A DNA stretch of 64,000 nt from CAXTKD01 sp964244885 (GTDB lineage: Bacteria > Pseudomonadota > Alphaproteobacteria > Sphingomonadales > Sphingomonadaceae): NCBI GenBank assembly GCA_964244885.1, contig CAXTKD010000013.1:34633-98632 (forward strand). Direction: 5' to 3'. The position numbers and the translations under genes were made by a program. Positions within the stretch are counted from its first letter, which is position 1; each line of letters opens with the position of its first letter. Below the pieces are notes generated by a model. It had not been told where the DNA came from. It searched no databases and was given only the letters and a program-made list of their open reading frames with translations. This document shows positions 34,317-42,800 of this stretch, in pieces.

Positions 34317-37300
34317 ATGACGACCAAACCGATCTTCTTCGACCCGACCGGACGGCGCGGCCGCCATCTCGGCCGCCTCAGCTGGCTGATCGGCGCGGCG
34401 CTCGTCGCCGCCGCCGCGCTGTTCGTCGCGACCCTGCTCTACGTGCCGACCCCGAGGTCGATCGAGATCGAGGCGCGGCGCGGGCATGAGGTGGGCGGGG
34501 TCGCGGGCGAGGTCCGCCATGTCGCGCGCGAGGTGCGGCACCGCACCAGGGCCGCGCTGCGCGGCGCCGGCTGGCTGCCGGCCAGGCTGCCGCACGCCGC
34601 CAATCCCGGCCATCCCGTGGCGGTCGGCTTCTACACGCCGTGGGACGACGCCAGCGCCGCCAGCCTCGCGCATCATGTCGAGGATCTCGACTGGGTGGTG
34701 CCGCACTGGCTGTCGGTGATCGGGCCGGCGCACAGGCTCCAGGTGCTGGGCGACGCGAAGGGCCACGCCATCCTGCGCGGCGCGGTCCACCGCCCGCTGG
34801 TGCTGCCGATGATCCAGAACGCGGTGAACGGCAAATGGGACGGCGCGGGCGCGGCGCGGCTGTTCGCCGACCCGCGCGAGCGCGCCAGGCTGATCGCCGG
34901 CATGGTTTCGGCGGTCGCCCGCGAGCGCGGCGGCGGCATCATGCTCGACTTCGAGACGCTGCCGTCGGCGGCGCTGCCCGACTATCTGAGCTTCGTCCGC
35001 GAGACGCATGCGGCATTCGCCAAACGAGGCCTGCTGGTGGCGATGGCGGTGCCGTTCGACGACAGCAACTGGCCCTATGCCGCGTTCGGCAAGGCCGCCG
35101 ACCGGCTGTTCCTGATGGCCTATGACGAGCATTGGGAGACCGGCGCGCCCGGCCCGATCGCCTCGCAGCGCTGGTTCGTCGACACGCTGGCGCGGCGGCT
35201 GGCGGGGCTCGACCCGGCGAAGACGATCGTCTGCATCGGCCAGTACGCCTACGACTGGAGCGACGGCTCGCCGTCGACTCTGACCGTCGAGGAGGCGTGG
35301 CTGCGCGCGCATGATTCGGAGAGCGCGATCCGCTTCGACGCGTCGAGCGGCAACGCGACCTTCGACTATGACGACGACGGCCATTCGCACCATGTCTGGC
35401 TGCTCGACGCGGCGAGCGCCTTCAACCAGATCGCGGCGGCGCGCGACATGGGCACCGCAGGCGTCGCGCTGTGGCGGGTGGGGTCGGAGGACACCGCTTT
35501 ATGGTCGGTGTTCGGCCGTCACGCGAGCGGCCCCGCCGGACTGGCGCACCTGCCCGCCGGCCAGAACGTCGATGTCGAGGGCAAGGGCGAGCTGGTCGAG
35601 GTGACCGCGCGGCCGACGACCGGCGCGCGCAGCCTGCGCTTCGGCGCCGACGGCCTGATCTTCGACGAGATCTACACCCGGCTGCCGACGCCCTATGTCA
35701 TCCAGCGCGCCGGCTACAGGCCGGGCGTCGTCGCGCTGACCTTCGACGACGGGCCCGATCCAAAATGGACGCCGAAGGTGCTCGACATCCTGAAGGCCGA
35801 GCATGTCCGCGCCACCTTCTTCGTCATCGGCGAGAACGCGCTCGACAATGAAGGCCTGCTCCGGCGGACGCTCGCCGAGGGGCATGTCGTCGGCAACCAC
35901 AGCTACACCCACCCCAACCTCGGGCTGATGAGCCCGCGCGGCGTGGCGCTGGAGCTCAACAGCAACCAGCGGCTGTTCGAGGCTTTCACCGGCCGCACGA
36001 TGCGGCTGTTTCGCGCGCCGTTCTTCGGCGACGCCGAGCCGACGACGCCCGACGAGATCGACGCGGTGCTCGGCGGGCAGCGGCTGGGCTACGTCTCGGT
36101 CGGGCTGCACGTCGATTCGGAGGATTGGCGCCATCCCGGCGTCGCGGCGATCGTCCGGAACGTGCTGGCGGGGGTCGAGAACCCCGATCCCGAGCATGGC
36201 GGGCAGGTCGTGCTGCTCCACGACGCCGGCGGCGACCGCGCGCAGACCGTGACGGCGCTGCCGCTGATCATCCGGGCGCTGAAGGCCAAGGGCTACCGTT
36301 TCGTCACCGCGCCCGAGCTGATCGGCCTCACCGCCGCCGACGTCATGCCGCCGGTCGCCGACCCGGCGGCGGCGCGGACCGACAAGGTCATCTTCCTGTC
36401 GCTCGCCTTCCTGAAGCGCGCGATGGGCGTGCTGTTCGGCATCGCGATCACGCTCGGCATCGCGCGCGCCGCGGTGATGACCGGCCTCGCGCTCCACGGT
36501 CGCCGGCGCGAGCGCGGCGTGCCGGTCCCGGCGATCGACCCCGGCCGCTTCGTCTCGGTGCTGATCCCGGCGTTCAACGAGGCGCGGGTGATCGAATCCT
36601 CGGTCCGCCGCGTGCTGGCGAGCGAAGAGGTTCGGGTCGAGGTCATCGTCATCGACGATGGCTCATCGGACGGCACGGCGGATGTGGTCCGCGCGGCGTT
36701 CGGCGAGCGCGGCGAGGTGCGAGTCCTCCAGCTCCCCAACGGCGGCAAGGCGGCGGCGCTCAACCGCGGGCTGGCGCTGGCGAGCGGCGACTATGTCGTG
36801 GCGCTCGACGCCGACACGCAGTTCGAGCCGAAGACCATCGCCCGGCTGGTGCGCTGGTTCGACGACCGCCGAGTCGGCGCGGTGGCGGGCAACGCGCGGG
36901 TCGGCAACCGGGTCAATCTCGTCACCCGCTGGCAGGCGCTGGAATATGTGACGGCGCAGAACCTGGAGCGCCGGGCGCTCGGCGCGGTCGGCGCGATCAC
37001 CGTGGTGCCGGGCGCGGTCGGGGCGTGGCGGGCCGAGGCCTTGCGCGCGCTCGGCGGCTATCCGGCTGACACGCTCGCCGAGGACCAGGACCTGACGATC
37101 GCCATCCAGCGCGCCGGCTGGCGCGTCGTCTACGACCAGAGCGCGATCGCCTGGACCGAGGCGCCGCAGACCGTCCGCCAGCTGGCGCGCCAGCGCTATC
37201 GCTGGGCCTACGGCACGCTCCAGTGCCTGTGGAAGCACCGCGGCCTCCTCCGCCAGCGGCCGCTGCCGACGGCGCGCGGCCTCGCCCGCATCGGCCTGCC

Positions 37301-37670
37301 GCAAGCCTGGGCCTTCCAGATCGGCTTCGGCCTCTTGTCGCCGCTGATCGACCTCGCGCTGGTGATCGCGCTCGTCTTCACCGGGCTCGACATCAGTCAG
37401 CACGGCTGGGGCGTCAGCCACGACAATGTCGTGCGCATGGCGCTCTACTGGCTGCTGTTCGCCTGCGTCGATCTCGCCGCCGCCGCCACCGCCTTCGCGC
37501 TCGAGCCCGGCGAGGACCGGCGGCTGCTCTGGTATCTGGTGCCGCAGCGCGTCGGCTACCGGCAGATCATGTATTATGTCGTCGTGAAGGCCGTGCGCTC
37601 GGCGATGCGCGGGCCCTCGGTCGGCTGGGGCAAGCTGGAACGGCGGGGAAGCGTGGCGGGCGTCGGATAG
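34317..37670 (+). CDS. Membrane fusion protein: GH18-like, polysaccharide deacetylase (CE4) and GT2 glycosyltransferase
   Basis: 1117-residue protein with three enzyme modules. A helix (22-43) is followed by a GH18/YaaH-like glycosidase region (about 90-420, LDFE with probable acid Glu213). A NodB deacetylase follows: TFDDGPDP about 474-481, HSYTH 528-532, FRAPFF and LLHDAGG. After another hydrophobic region (about 690-735) comes a GT2 synthase domain (LIPAFNEAR about 745, LDADTQ about 827, EDQD about 921, QRYRW about 958) and two C-terminal helices. The set suggests synthesis, deacetylation and trimming of an N-acetylglucosamine-type polymer in one chain. The start opens MTTKPIFFDP. Confidence 0.88.
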   Translation: MTTKPIFFDPTGRRGRHLGRLSWLIGAALVAAAALFVATLLYVPTPRSIEIEARRGHEVGGVAGEVRHVAREVRHRTRAALRGAGWLPARLPHAANPGHPVAVGFYTPWDDASAASLAHHVEDLDWVVPHWLSVIGPAHRLQVLGDAKGHAILRGAVHRPLVLPMIQNAVNGKWDGAGAARLFADPRERARLIAGMVSAVARERGGGIMLDFETLPSAALPDYLSFVRETHAAFAKRGLLVAMAVPFDDSNWPYAAFGKAADRLFLMAYDEHWETGAPGPIASQRWFVDTLARRLAGLDPAKTIVCIGQYAYDWSDGSPSTLTVEEAWLRAHDSESAIRFDASSGNATFDYDDDGHSHHVWLLDAASAFNQIAAARDMGTAGVALWRVGSEDTALWSVFGRHASGPAGLAHLPAGQNVDVEGKGELVEVTARPTTGARSLRFGADGLIFDEIYTRLPTPYVIQRAGYRPGVVALTFDDGPDPKWTPKVLDILKAEHVRATFFVIGENALDNEGLLRRTLAEGHVVGNHSYTHPNLGLMSPRGVALELNSNQRLFEAFTGRTMRLFRAPFFGDAEPTTPDEIDAVLGGQRLGYVSVGLHVDSEDWRHPGVAAIVRNVLAGVENPDPEHGGQVVLLHDAGGDRAQTVTALPLIIRALKAKGYRFVTAPELIGLTAADVMPPVADPAAARTDKVIFLSLAFLKRAMGVLFGIAITLGIARAAVMTGLALHGRRRERGVPVPAIDPGRFVSVLIPAFNEARVIESSVRRVLASEEVRVEVIVIDDGSSDGTADVVRAAFGERGEVRVLQLPNGGKAAALNRGLALASGDYVVALDADTQFEPKTIARLVRWFDDRRVGAVAGNARVGNRVNLVTRWQALEYVTAQNLERRALGAVGAITVVPGAVGAWRAEALRALGGYPADTLAEDQDLTIAIQRAGWRVVYDQSAIAWTEAPQTVRQLARQRYRWAYGTLQCLWKHRGLLRQRPLPTARGLARIGLPQAWAFQIGFGLLSPLIDLALVIALVFTGLDISQHGWGVSHDNVVRMALYWLLFACVDLAAAATAFALEPGEDRRLLWYLVPQRVGYRQIMYYVVVKAVRSAMRGPSVGWGKLERRGSVAGVG

Positions 37671-37765
37671 TCCTGTGGCCCCTCGCTTGCGAATCGGGCG
37701 TTCTTCCCTATGTGGTAAGCAATGGCCGACGCTGTTAAGGTGGTCGCCCCCGTAGGACGAATGGC

Positions 37766-38428
37766 ATGTCGGATAGCAGCTGGTGGATCGAGATCGTCTT
37801 TCTGGCGATGCTGGCCGGCTTCATCGCGCTCCGGCTGGTGAGCGTCCTCGGCCGCCGCACCGACGAGACGCCGGTCGGCGAGACTTTCCAGGGCGCGCGT
37901 CCGGAGATCGCCCGTCCGCCCGTCGTCGCCGACCTCCGGCCGCGCGGCGCCATCGACCTGCCGGCCGATTTTGATCCGGCGCTTCGCGAGCCGCTTCAGG
38001 CGATCGCCGATGCCGACGCCAGCTTCACCCCCTCCGGCTTCACCGAAGGCGCCAAGGCGGCCTATAAGCTCATCCTCGAAGCCTATTGGGCGGGCAACGA
38101 CAAGGCGCTCGACGATCTCGTCTCCGATGAGGTGGCGCTGCAGTTCAAGCACGCCATCGAGGCGCGCGAGGCCGACGGCGTGACTCTGGAGAACCGGGTC
38201 GTCCGAATCGAGCGCGCCACGATCACCGCCGCGCGAATGACCGGCATGATGGCCGAGGTCACCGTGCGCTTCGACGCCGACCTGGCGCTCGTCACCCGCG
38301 ACAAGGCGGGCGCGCTGATCGCCGGCTCGACCTCCGACGCGGTGCCGACCCACGACGTGTGGACCTTCAGCCGCCATGTCGGCGCCGATCACCCCAACTG
38401 GCTGCTGATCGAGACCGACGAGGATTGA
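37766..38428 (+). CDS. Tim44/TimA-like membrane-anchored protein
   Basis: 220-residue protein with one N-terminal membrane helix (about 6-27) followed by a short linker and a C-terminal Tim44-like domain (about 75-215, including AAYKLILEAYWAGNDKALDDL and the closing DVWTFSRH...NWLLIETDED). Alphaproteobacterial relatives are inner-membrane proteins related to mitochondrial Tim44, with unclear function. In many relatives it is close to secB and mltA; here the GT2 fusion gene is in between. ATG 37766. Confidence 0.88.
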   Translation: MSDSSWWIEIVFLAMLAGFIALRLVSVLGRRTDETPVGETFQGARPEIARPPVVADLRPRGAIDLPADFDPALREPLQAIADADASFTPSGFTEGAKAAYKLILEAYWAGNDKALDDLVSDEVALQFKHAIEAREADGVTLENRVVRIERATITAARMTGMMAEVTVRFDADLALVTRDKAGALIAGSTSDAVPTHDVWTFSRHVGADHPNWLLIETDED

Positions 38429-38440
38429 GAGGCGCCTCTT

Positions 38441-38563
38441 GCCCCTCTCCTTCAGGGGAGGGGTTGGGGTGGGGAACAACCTCTCCACCCAAACCGCCGC
38501 TCGACGCCCAGCGCCCGCCCCCACCCCTACCCCTACCCCTCCCCCTCCCCTGAAGGAGAGGGG
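38441..38563. repeat. Palindromic repeat, family A, copy 5
   Basis: Arms GCCCCTCTCCTTCAGGGGAGGGGTTGGGGTGGGG and CCCCCACCCCTACCCC...CCCCTCCCCTGAAGGAGAGGGGC. The right arm has an expanded CCCCTA run. Between the Tim44-like gene and mltA on the same strand. Confidence 0.9.
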
Positions 38564-38628
38564 CGGCTCTGCCCCGGCGCAGCGCCTCTCTTGCCCCCGC
38601 CCGCGTCGCGCCTGTAGAGCCTGACGCC

Positions 38629-39891
38629 ATGACGTCACGCCGTTTCCGGCTCCTTCCGCTGCTGCTCGTCGCGGCGCTCGCCGCCTGCTCGACGCCGCGC
38701 GGGCCGGTGGTCGCGCCCGTGCCGCCGCCGCCGGTCGCGACGCCCGTCACCCCGCCGCCGCCCGTCGCGCCGCAAACCGCGGTCGAAGCCGGCGTCCGCC
38801 CCGGCCCCGCGCTGGCCTCGCTCCCCGGCTGGGCCGAGAGCGACCAGAACGCCGCGCTCGCGGCTTTCGCCAAATCGTGCCGCGCGCTGCTGCGCCGCAC
38901 CGATGCCTCGGGCCTGACGCAAGCCGGCGACTGGGCCGGCCCTTGCGCCGCCGCCGCCAACGCCACCGACGCCAGGGCCTTTTTCGCGGACCAGTTCGTG
39001 CCCGTCACCGTCGGCGAGGGCATCGGCCTCAACACCGGCTATTTCGAGCCCGAGATCGCGGGCAGCCGTACCGCCGACGCGATCAACAGCGTGCCGATCT
39101 ACAGGCGGCCGGCCGACCTGATCGAGGTCGACCTCGGGCAATTCTCCGAAGCGCTCAAGGGCAAGAAGATTCGCGGCCGGGTCGAGGGCACGGCGCTGGT
39201 GCCTTATTGGGATCGCGGCCAGATCGAGGACGGCGCGCTCGCGGGCAAGAAGCTGGAGATCGCCTACGCCGCCGACCCCTACGAATTGTTCTTCCTGCAT
39301 ATCCAGGGCTCGGGCCGCGTCATCACGCCAAGCGGCGAGGTTATCCGAATCGGCTACGACGGGCAGAACGGCCGGGACTATGTCGGCATCGGCAGCCGGC
39401 TGCGCGGGCTCAATGTGCTCGGGCCGGGGCAGGCGACGATGGACGGCATCATCGCCTGGCTGCGCGCCAACCCCGAGCAGGGCAAGGCGCTGATGCGCGA
39501 GAACAAGAGCTATGTGTTCTTCAAGATCCTGACCGGCGACGGCCCCCTGGGGGCGCTCAACATGGCGCTGACTCCCGAGGTCTCGGTCGCCGCCGACCCG
39601 AAGTTCGTGCCGCTCGGCGCGCCGCTGTGGCTCGACACGATGATCCCCGAGCCGAACGATCCTTCGGCCCCCGCCGCCCCCGGCTACACCCAGACTCCGT
39701 TCCGCCACCTGATGGTCGCGCAGGACACCGGCGGCGCGATCAAGGGCGCCAACCGCTTCGACCTGTTCTGGGGCGCCGGGCAGCGCGCCCGCGCCGTCGC
39801 CGGCGGCCTGTCGTGGAAGGGCAGCGCGACGCTGCTGCTGCCGCGCGCCGCCGCCGAACGGCTGCTGGGTGGCGCGACCTCTCGGCCCTGA
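38629..39891 (+). CDS. mltA: Membrane-bound lytic murein transglycosylase A
   Basis: Outer-membrane lipoprotein that cleaves peptidoglycan glycan strands with 1,6-anhydro product. Lipobox LAAC with Cys20, then a Pro/Val-rich linker (about 23-48), the MltA domain (containing GYFEPEIAGSRT and a short IYRRPADL segment) and a C-terminal 3D domain with catalytic Asp in VAQDTGGAIKGANRFDLF. Length 420. Its 3' end overlaps smr by 23 bases. Confidence 0.94.
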   Translation: MTSRRFRLLPLLLVAALAACSTPRGPVVAPVPPPPVATPVTPPPPVAPQTAVEAGVRPGPALASLPGWAESDQNAALAAFAKSCRALLRRTDASGLTQAGDWAGPCAAAANATDARAFFADQFVPVTVGEGIGLNTGYFEPEIAGSRTADAINSVPIYRRPADLIEVDLGQFSEALKGKKIRGRVEGTALVPYWDRGQIEDGALAGKKLEIAYAADPYELFFLHIQGSGRVITPSGEVIRIGYDGQNGRDYVGIGSRLRGLNVLGPGQATMDGIIAWLRANPEQGKALMRENKSYVFFKILTGDGPLGALNMALTPEVSVAADPKFVPLGAPLWLDTMIPEPNDPSAPAAPGYTQTPFRHLMVAQDTGGAIKGANRFDLFWGAGQRARAVAGGLSWKGSATLLLPRAAAERLLGGATSRP

Positions 39892-40375
39892 CGAGGCGGC
39901 GCTATGGTCGCGCGTCGCCGCGACCGTGCGGCCGCTGCACGGCCGCTCGCGACTGACCCAGCGCCCGCTGCCGCGCCTCGTCGAGCGCGAGCCTGAACCG
40001 CCCGCGCCGCCGCGCGTCTCGAAGAAGGGCAACGCCCAGCCGGTCGCCGCAGCGACGCTCGACGGCGGCTGGGACCGGCGGATGAGCAAGGGACGGCTGG
40101 TCCCCGACCGGACGCTCGACCTTCACGGCTTCACCCGAGACGTCGCGCACGACATCCTGACCGGCGCGATCCGGGACGCCGCGCTCGATGGCCAGCGCGT
40201 CCTCCTCGTGGTTACCGGCAAGAGCGGCGGCGAGGGGCGCGGCGTCATCCGCGCGCAGCTGCCGCACTGGCTCGAAGCGCCGGCGCTCCGCTCCTACATC
40301 GCGGCGCTTCGCCCGGCGCACCCACGCCATGGCGGCGGCGGCGCCTGGTATGTGATATTGCGGCGGGCTCGTTGA
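39869..40375 (+). CDS. Smr-domain protein
   Basis: 168-residue protein with a disordered, Pro/Arg-rich N-terminal half and a C-terminal Smr (small MutS-related) domain: LDLHGFTRDVAHDIL (about 88-102), VVTGKSGGEGRGVIR (114-128) and a final GAWYVILRR strand. Smr domains bind or nick nucleic acids; the DLHG motif is intact. GTG 39869 lies within mltA, giving a 23-base overlap and translational coupling, an arrangement common in alphaproteobacteria. Confidence 0.9.
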   Translation: MARPLGPDEAALWSRVAATVRPLHGRSRLTQRPLPRLVEREPEPPAPPRVSKKGNAQPVAAATLDGGWDRRMSKGRLVPDRTLDLHGFTRDVAHDILTGAIRDAALDGQRVLLVVTGKSGGEGRGVIRAQLPHWLEAPALRSYIAALRPAHPRHGGGGAWYVILRRAR

Positions 40376-40389
40376 GAAAGGCTTCGCTC

Positions 40390-40680
40390 ATGCGCCACCT
40401 GCTTATGCTTCCGCTCATCCTCGCCACCGCCTGCGCCGCCAAGGCGCCCCCGGGCGATCAATCCGAACCGACGCTCGGCGGCTGCGACGCCGCCAAGGCG
40501 CAGTTCGCGGTCGGGAAAATCGCCGACGCGGCGCTCATCGCGAAGGTCAAGGCAGCCGCGGGCGGGCAGGCCGTGCGGCGCATCAAGCCGGGCCAGATGG
40601 TCACGATGGACTACAGCGACGGACGCCTGAACCTTACGTTGGATGGCAGCGGCAAGGTGACGAAAGTCACGTGCGGCTAA
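40390..40680 (+). CDS. I78-family peptidase-inhibitor lipoprotein
   Basis: 96-residue lipoprotein: signal peptide with a lipobox ending at Cys15 (ATAC). The mature C-terminus, RRIKPGQMVTMDYSDGRLNL through VTKVTCG, matches the I78 serine-peptidase-inhibitor family, which also contains AIM-like inhibitors. The two mature cysteines (GGCDAAKAQ and TCG) could form a disulfide. The ATG at 40390 is preferred over a TTG at 40372 that overlaps the smr stop; GAAAGG precedes it by nine bases. Confidence 0.82.
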   Translation: MRHLLMLPLILATACAAKAPPGDQSEPTLGGCDAAKAQFAVGKIADAALIAKVKAAAGGQAVRRIKPGQMVTMDYSDGRLNLTLDGSGKVTKVTCG

Positions 40681-40681
40681 C

Positions 40682-40810
40682 CCCTCTCCCGCTTGCGGGA
40701 GAGGGCGACTCGCGGCAGCGAGCGGGGTGAGGGAAACCTCCGAGTCTGGCGCCGCTCGCGCTGTCGCGCTTCGCCCCTCACCCCAACCCTCTCCCGCAAG
40801 CGGGAGAGGG
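40682..40810. repeat. Palindromic repeat, family B, copy 3
   Basis: Arms CCCTCTCCCGCTTGCGGGAGAGGG and CCCTCTCCCGCAAGCGGGAGAGGG, with GCGACTCGC..GCGAGCGGGGTGAGGG and CCCCTCACCCC next to them. It lies between convergent stop codons of the I78 and hslU genes and could terminate both transcripts. Confidence 0.92.
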
Positions 40811-40818
40811 AGCTCTTG

Positions 40819-42129
40819 TCACAGAATAAATTTGCTCAGGTCGTTGTCGCGCGCGATCGCCTTCAGCTGCGCGTCGACATAGGCCTTGTCGACCGTCACG
40901 CTTTCGCCGGCCCGCGTGTCGGCGTCGAAGCTCACGTCCTCCAGCAGCTTCTCCATCACCGTCTGCAGCCGCCTGGCGCCGATATTCTCGATGCGGTCGT
41001 TGACGTCGGCGGCGGTTCTGGCGATCGCGTCGATGCCGTCGTCGGTGAACTCCAGCGTCACGCCCTCTGTCGCGATCAGCGCCTTGTACTGGCGGACCAG
41101 CGACGCCTCGGTGTCGGTCAGGATGCGCTTGAAGTCGTCTTGGGAGAGGCCTTTCAGCTCGACCCGGATCGGCAGCCGCCCCTGAAGCTCGGGCAGCAGG
41201 TCGCTCGGCTTCGAGACGTGGAAGGCGCCGCTCGCGATGAACAGGATATGGTCGGTCTTCACCGGCCCGTATTTGGTGGCGACCGTCGTGCCCTCGATCA
41301 GCGGCAGCAGGTCGCGCTGGACGCCCTCGCGGCTGACCGATCCGCCGCGCACGTCGCTCACCGCGATCTTGTCGATCTCGTCGAGGAAGACAATGCCGTT
41401 CTGCTCGGCGCTGCGGATGGCGGCGGCGACGACCTCCTCCTGGTCGAGCCGCTTGTCGGATTCCTCGGCGACGAGCACCTCCCACGCCTGCTCGACCGGG
41501 AACTTCCGCTTCTTGGTGCGGCCGCCGAGCGCCTTTCCGAACATGTCGGACAGGTTGATCATGCCGACCTGCCCCGGCGCCATGCCGGGGATTTCGAGCG
41601 GCATGTTGCCGGGCTGGTCCTCGACCTCGACCTCGACTTCCCTGCCGGCGAGATGGCCGTCCTTGAAGCGCTGGCGGAAGCTTTGCCGGGTCGCTTCCGA
41701 AGCGTCCTTGCCGACGAGCGCATCGAGCAGCCGCGCCTCGGCGGCCTCCTCCGCCTTGTCGCGCACCGACGCGCGCTTGGCTTCGCGGACGAGGCGGATC
41801 GCTTCCTCGATGAGGTCGCGGATGATCGAATCGACGTCGCGGCCGACGTAGCCGACCTCGGTGAACTTGGTCGCCTCGATCTTCAGGAACGGAGCGTCGG
41901 CGAGCTTGGCCAGCCGCCGGCTGATCTCGGTCTTCCCGCAGCCGGTCGGCCCGATCATCAGGATGTTCTTGGGCGACACCTCGTCGCGGAGGTCCGCATC
42001 GAGCTGCTGGCGGCGCCAGCGGTTGCGCAGCGCGACCGCGACGGCCCGCTTGGCGTCGGTCTGGCCGACGATGTGGCGGTCGAGCGCCTCGACCACCGCC
42101 TTGGGAGTCAGCGCGGCGTTCTCGGTCAT
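40819..42129 (-). CDS. hslU: ATP-dependent protease ATPase subunit HslU
   Basis: AAA+ unfoldase that feeds substrates to HslV. Walker A GPTGCGKT is at 60-67 and Walker B IVFLDEIDKI later; the GYVGRDVDS pore motif follows, the intermediate domain spans about 105-230, and the C-terminal tail ends DLSKFIL, which inserts into HslV. Its 436 residues are standard. ATG 42129 overlaps the hslV stop by four bases (ATGA). Confidence 0.97.
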   Translation of the reverse strand: MTENAALTPKAVVEALDRHIVGQTDAKRAVAVALRNRWRRQQLDADLRDEVSPKNILMIGPTGCGKTEISRRLAKLADAPFLKIEATKFTEVGYVGRDVDSIIRDLIEEAIRLVREAKRASVRDKAEEAAEARLLDALVGKDASEATRQSFRQRFKDGHLAGREVEVEVEDQPGNMPLEIPGMAPGQVGMINLSDMFGKALGGRTKKRKFPVEQAWEVLVAEESDKRLDQEEVVAAAIRSAEQNGIVFLDEIDKIAVSDVRGGSVSREGVQRDLLPLIEGTTVATKYGPVKTDHILFIASGAFHVSKPSDLLPELQGRLPIRVELKGLSQDDFKRILTDTEASLVRQYKALIATEGVTLEFTDDGIDAIARTAADVNDRIENIGARRLQTVMEKLLEDVSFDADTRAGESVTVDKAYVDAQLKAIARDNDLSKFIL

Positions 42130-42680
42130 TTCGATGAGTCCAGCGATTCGAGGGTGACGTTGTCGTTGGTGTAGACGCAGACCTCGGCGGCGATCTTCAT
42201 GGCGCGGCGCGCCACGCCTTCCGCGTCCAGCTCGGTGTCGACCAGCGCGCGGGCGGCGGCGAGCGCGTAATTGCCGCCGGAGCCGATCGCCGCGACTCCG
42301 TCGGCGGGCTCCAGCACGTCGCCGGTGCCGGTGAGGATGAGCGTCACGTCCTTGTCGGCGACGACCATCATCGCCTCGAGCTTGCGGAGATAACGGTCGG
42401 TTCGCCAGTCCTTGGCGAGCTCGACCGCGGCGCGAAGCAGCTGGCCGGGATAGCGCTCGAGCTTGGTCTCGAGCCGCTCGAACAGCGTGAAAGCGTCGGC
42501 GGTCGCGCCGGCGAAGCCGCCGATCACGCTGCCATCCTCGCCGAGCTTGCGCACCTTCCGGGCGTTCGCCTTGATGATCGTCTGGCCGAGCGAGACCTGG
42601 CCGTCGCCGGCGACGACGACCTTGCCGTTCTTGCGGACCGACAGGATCGTCGTGCCGTGCCAATTGGGGAAATCCGACAT
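42126..42680 (-). CDS. hslV: ATP-dependent protease peptidase subunit HslV
   Basis: Proteasome-like threonine peptidase, dodecameric core of HslUV, degrading misfolded proteins. The catalytic N-terminal Thr is in HGTTILSVRKNG; because Met is followed by eight residues before TT, a short propeptide must be removed to expose Thr10. GDGQVSLG, GGFAGATADAF and GSGGNYALAAARAL are family hallmarks. The ATG is at 42680. A sigma-32-like promoter lies about 48 bases upstream, fitting heat-shock control of hslVU. Confidence 0.97.
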   Translation of the reverse strand: MSDFPNWHGTTILSVRKNGKVVVAGDGQVSLGQTIIKANARKVRKLGEDGSVIGGFAGATADAFTLFERLETKLERYPGQLLRAAVELAKDWRTDRYLRKLEAMMVVADKDVTLILTGTGDVLEPADGVAAIGSGGNYALAAARALVDTELDAEGVARRAMKIAAEVCVYTNDNVTLESLDSSK

Positions 42681-42727
42681 TGGGAAACTTTCGAGAAGCG
42701 ATGACGCCGCGAATGGGCTCGATGCCG

Positions 42728-42755
42728 ATATAGGGGGCCGCCGGGCGGTTTCCAG
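42728..42755 (-). promoter_or_regulatory. Sigma-32 (RpoH)-like promoter of hslVU
   Basis: On the minus strand CTGGAAA (42755-42749) is followed after 12 bases by CCCCTATAT (42736-42728). The heat-shock sigma factor consensus is CTTGAAA-N11/15-CCCCATNT. The match is imperfect but sits at the right distance before hslV, a classic heat-shock gene. Confidence 0.45.
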
Positions 42756-42800
42756 ATTGCCGGATTAGACCACGCTCCGCGTTCGGAGTAAGCGTAAGCC

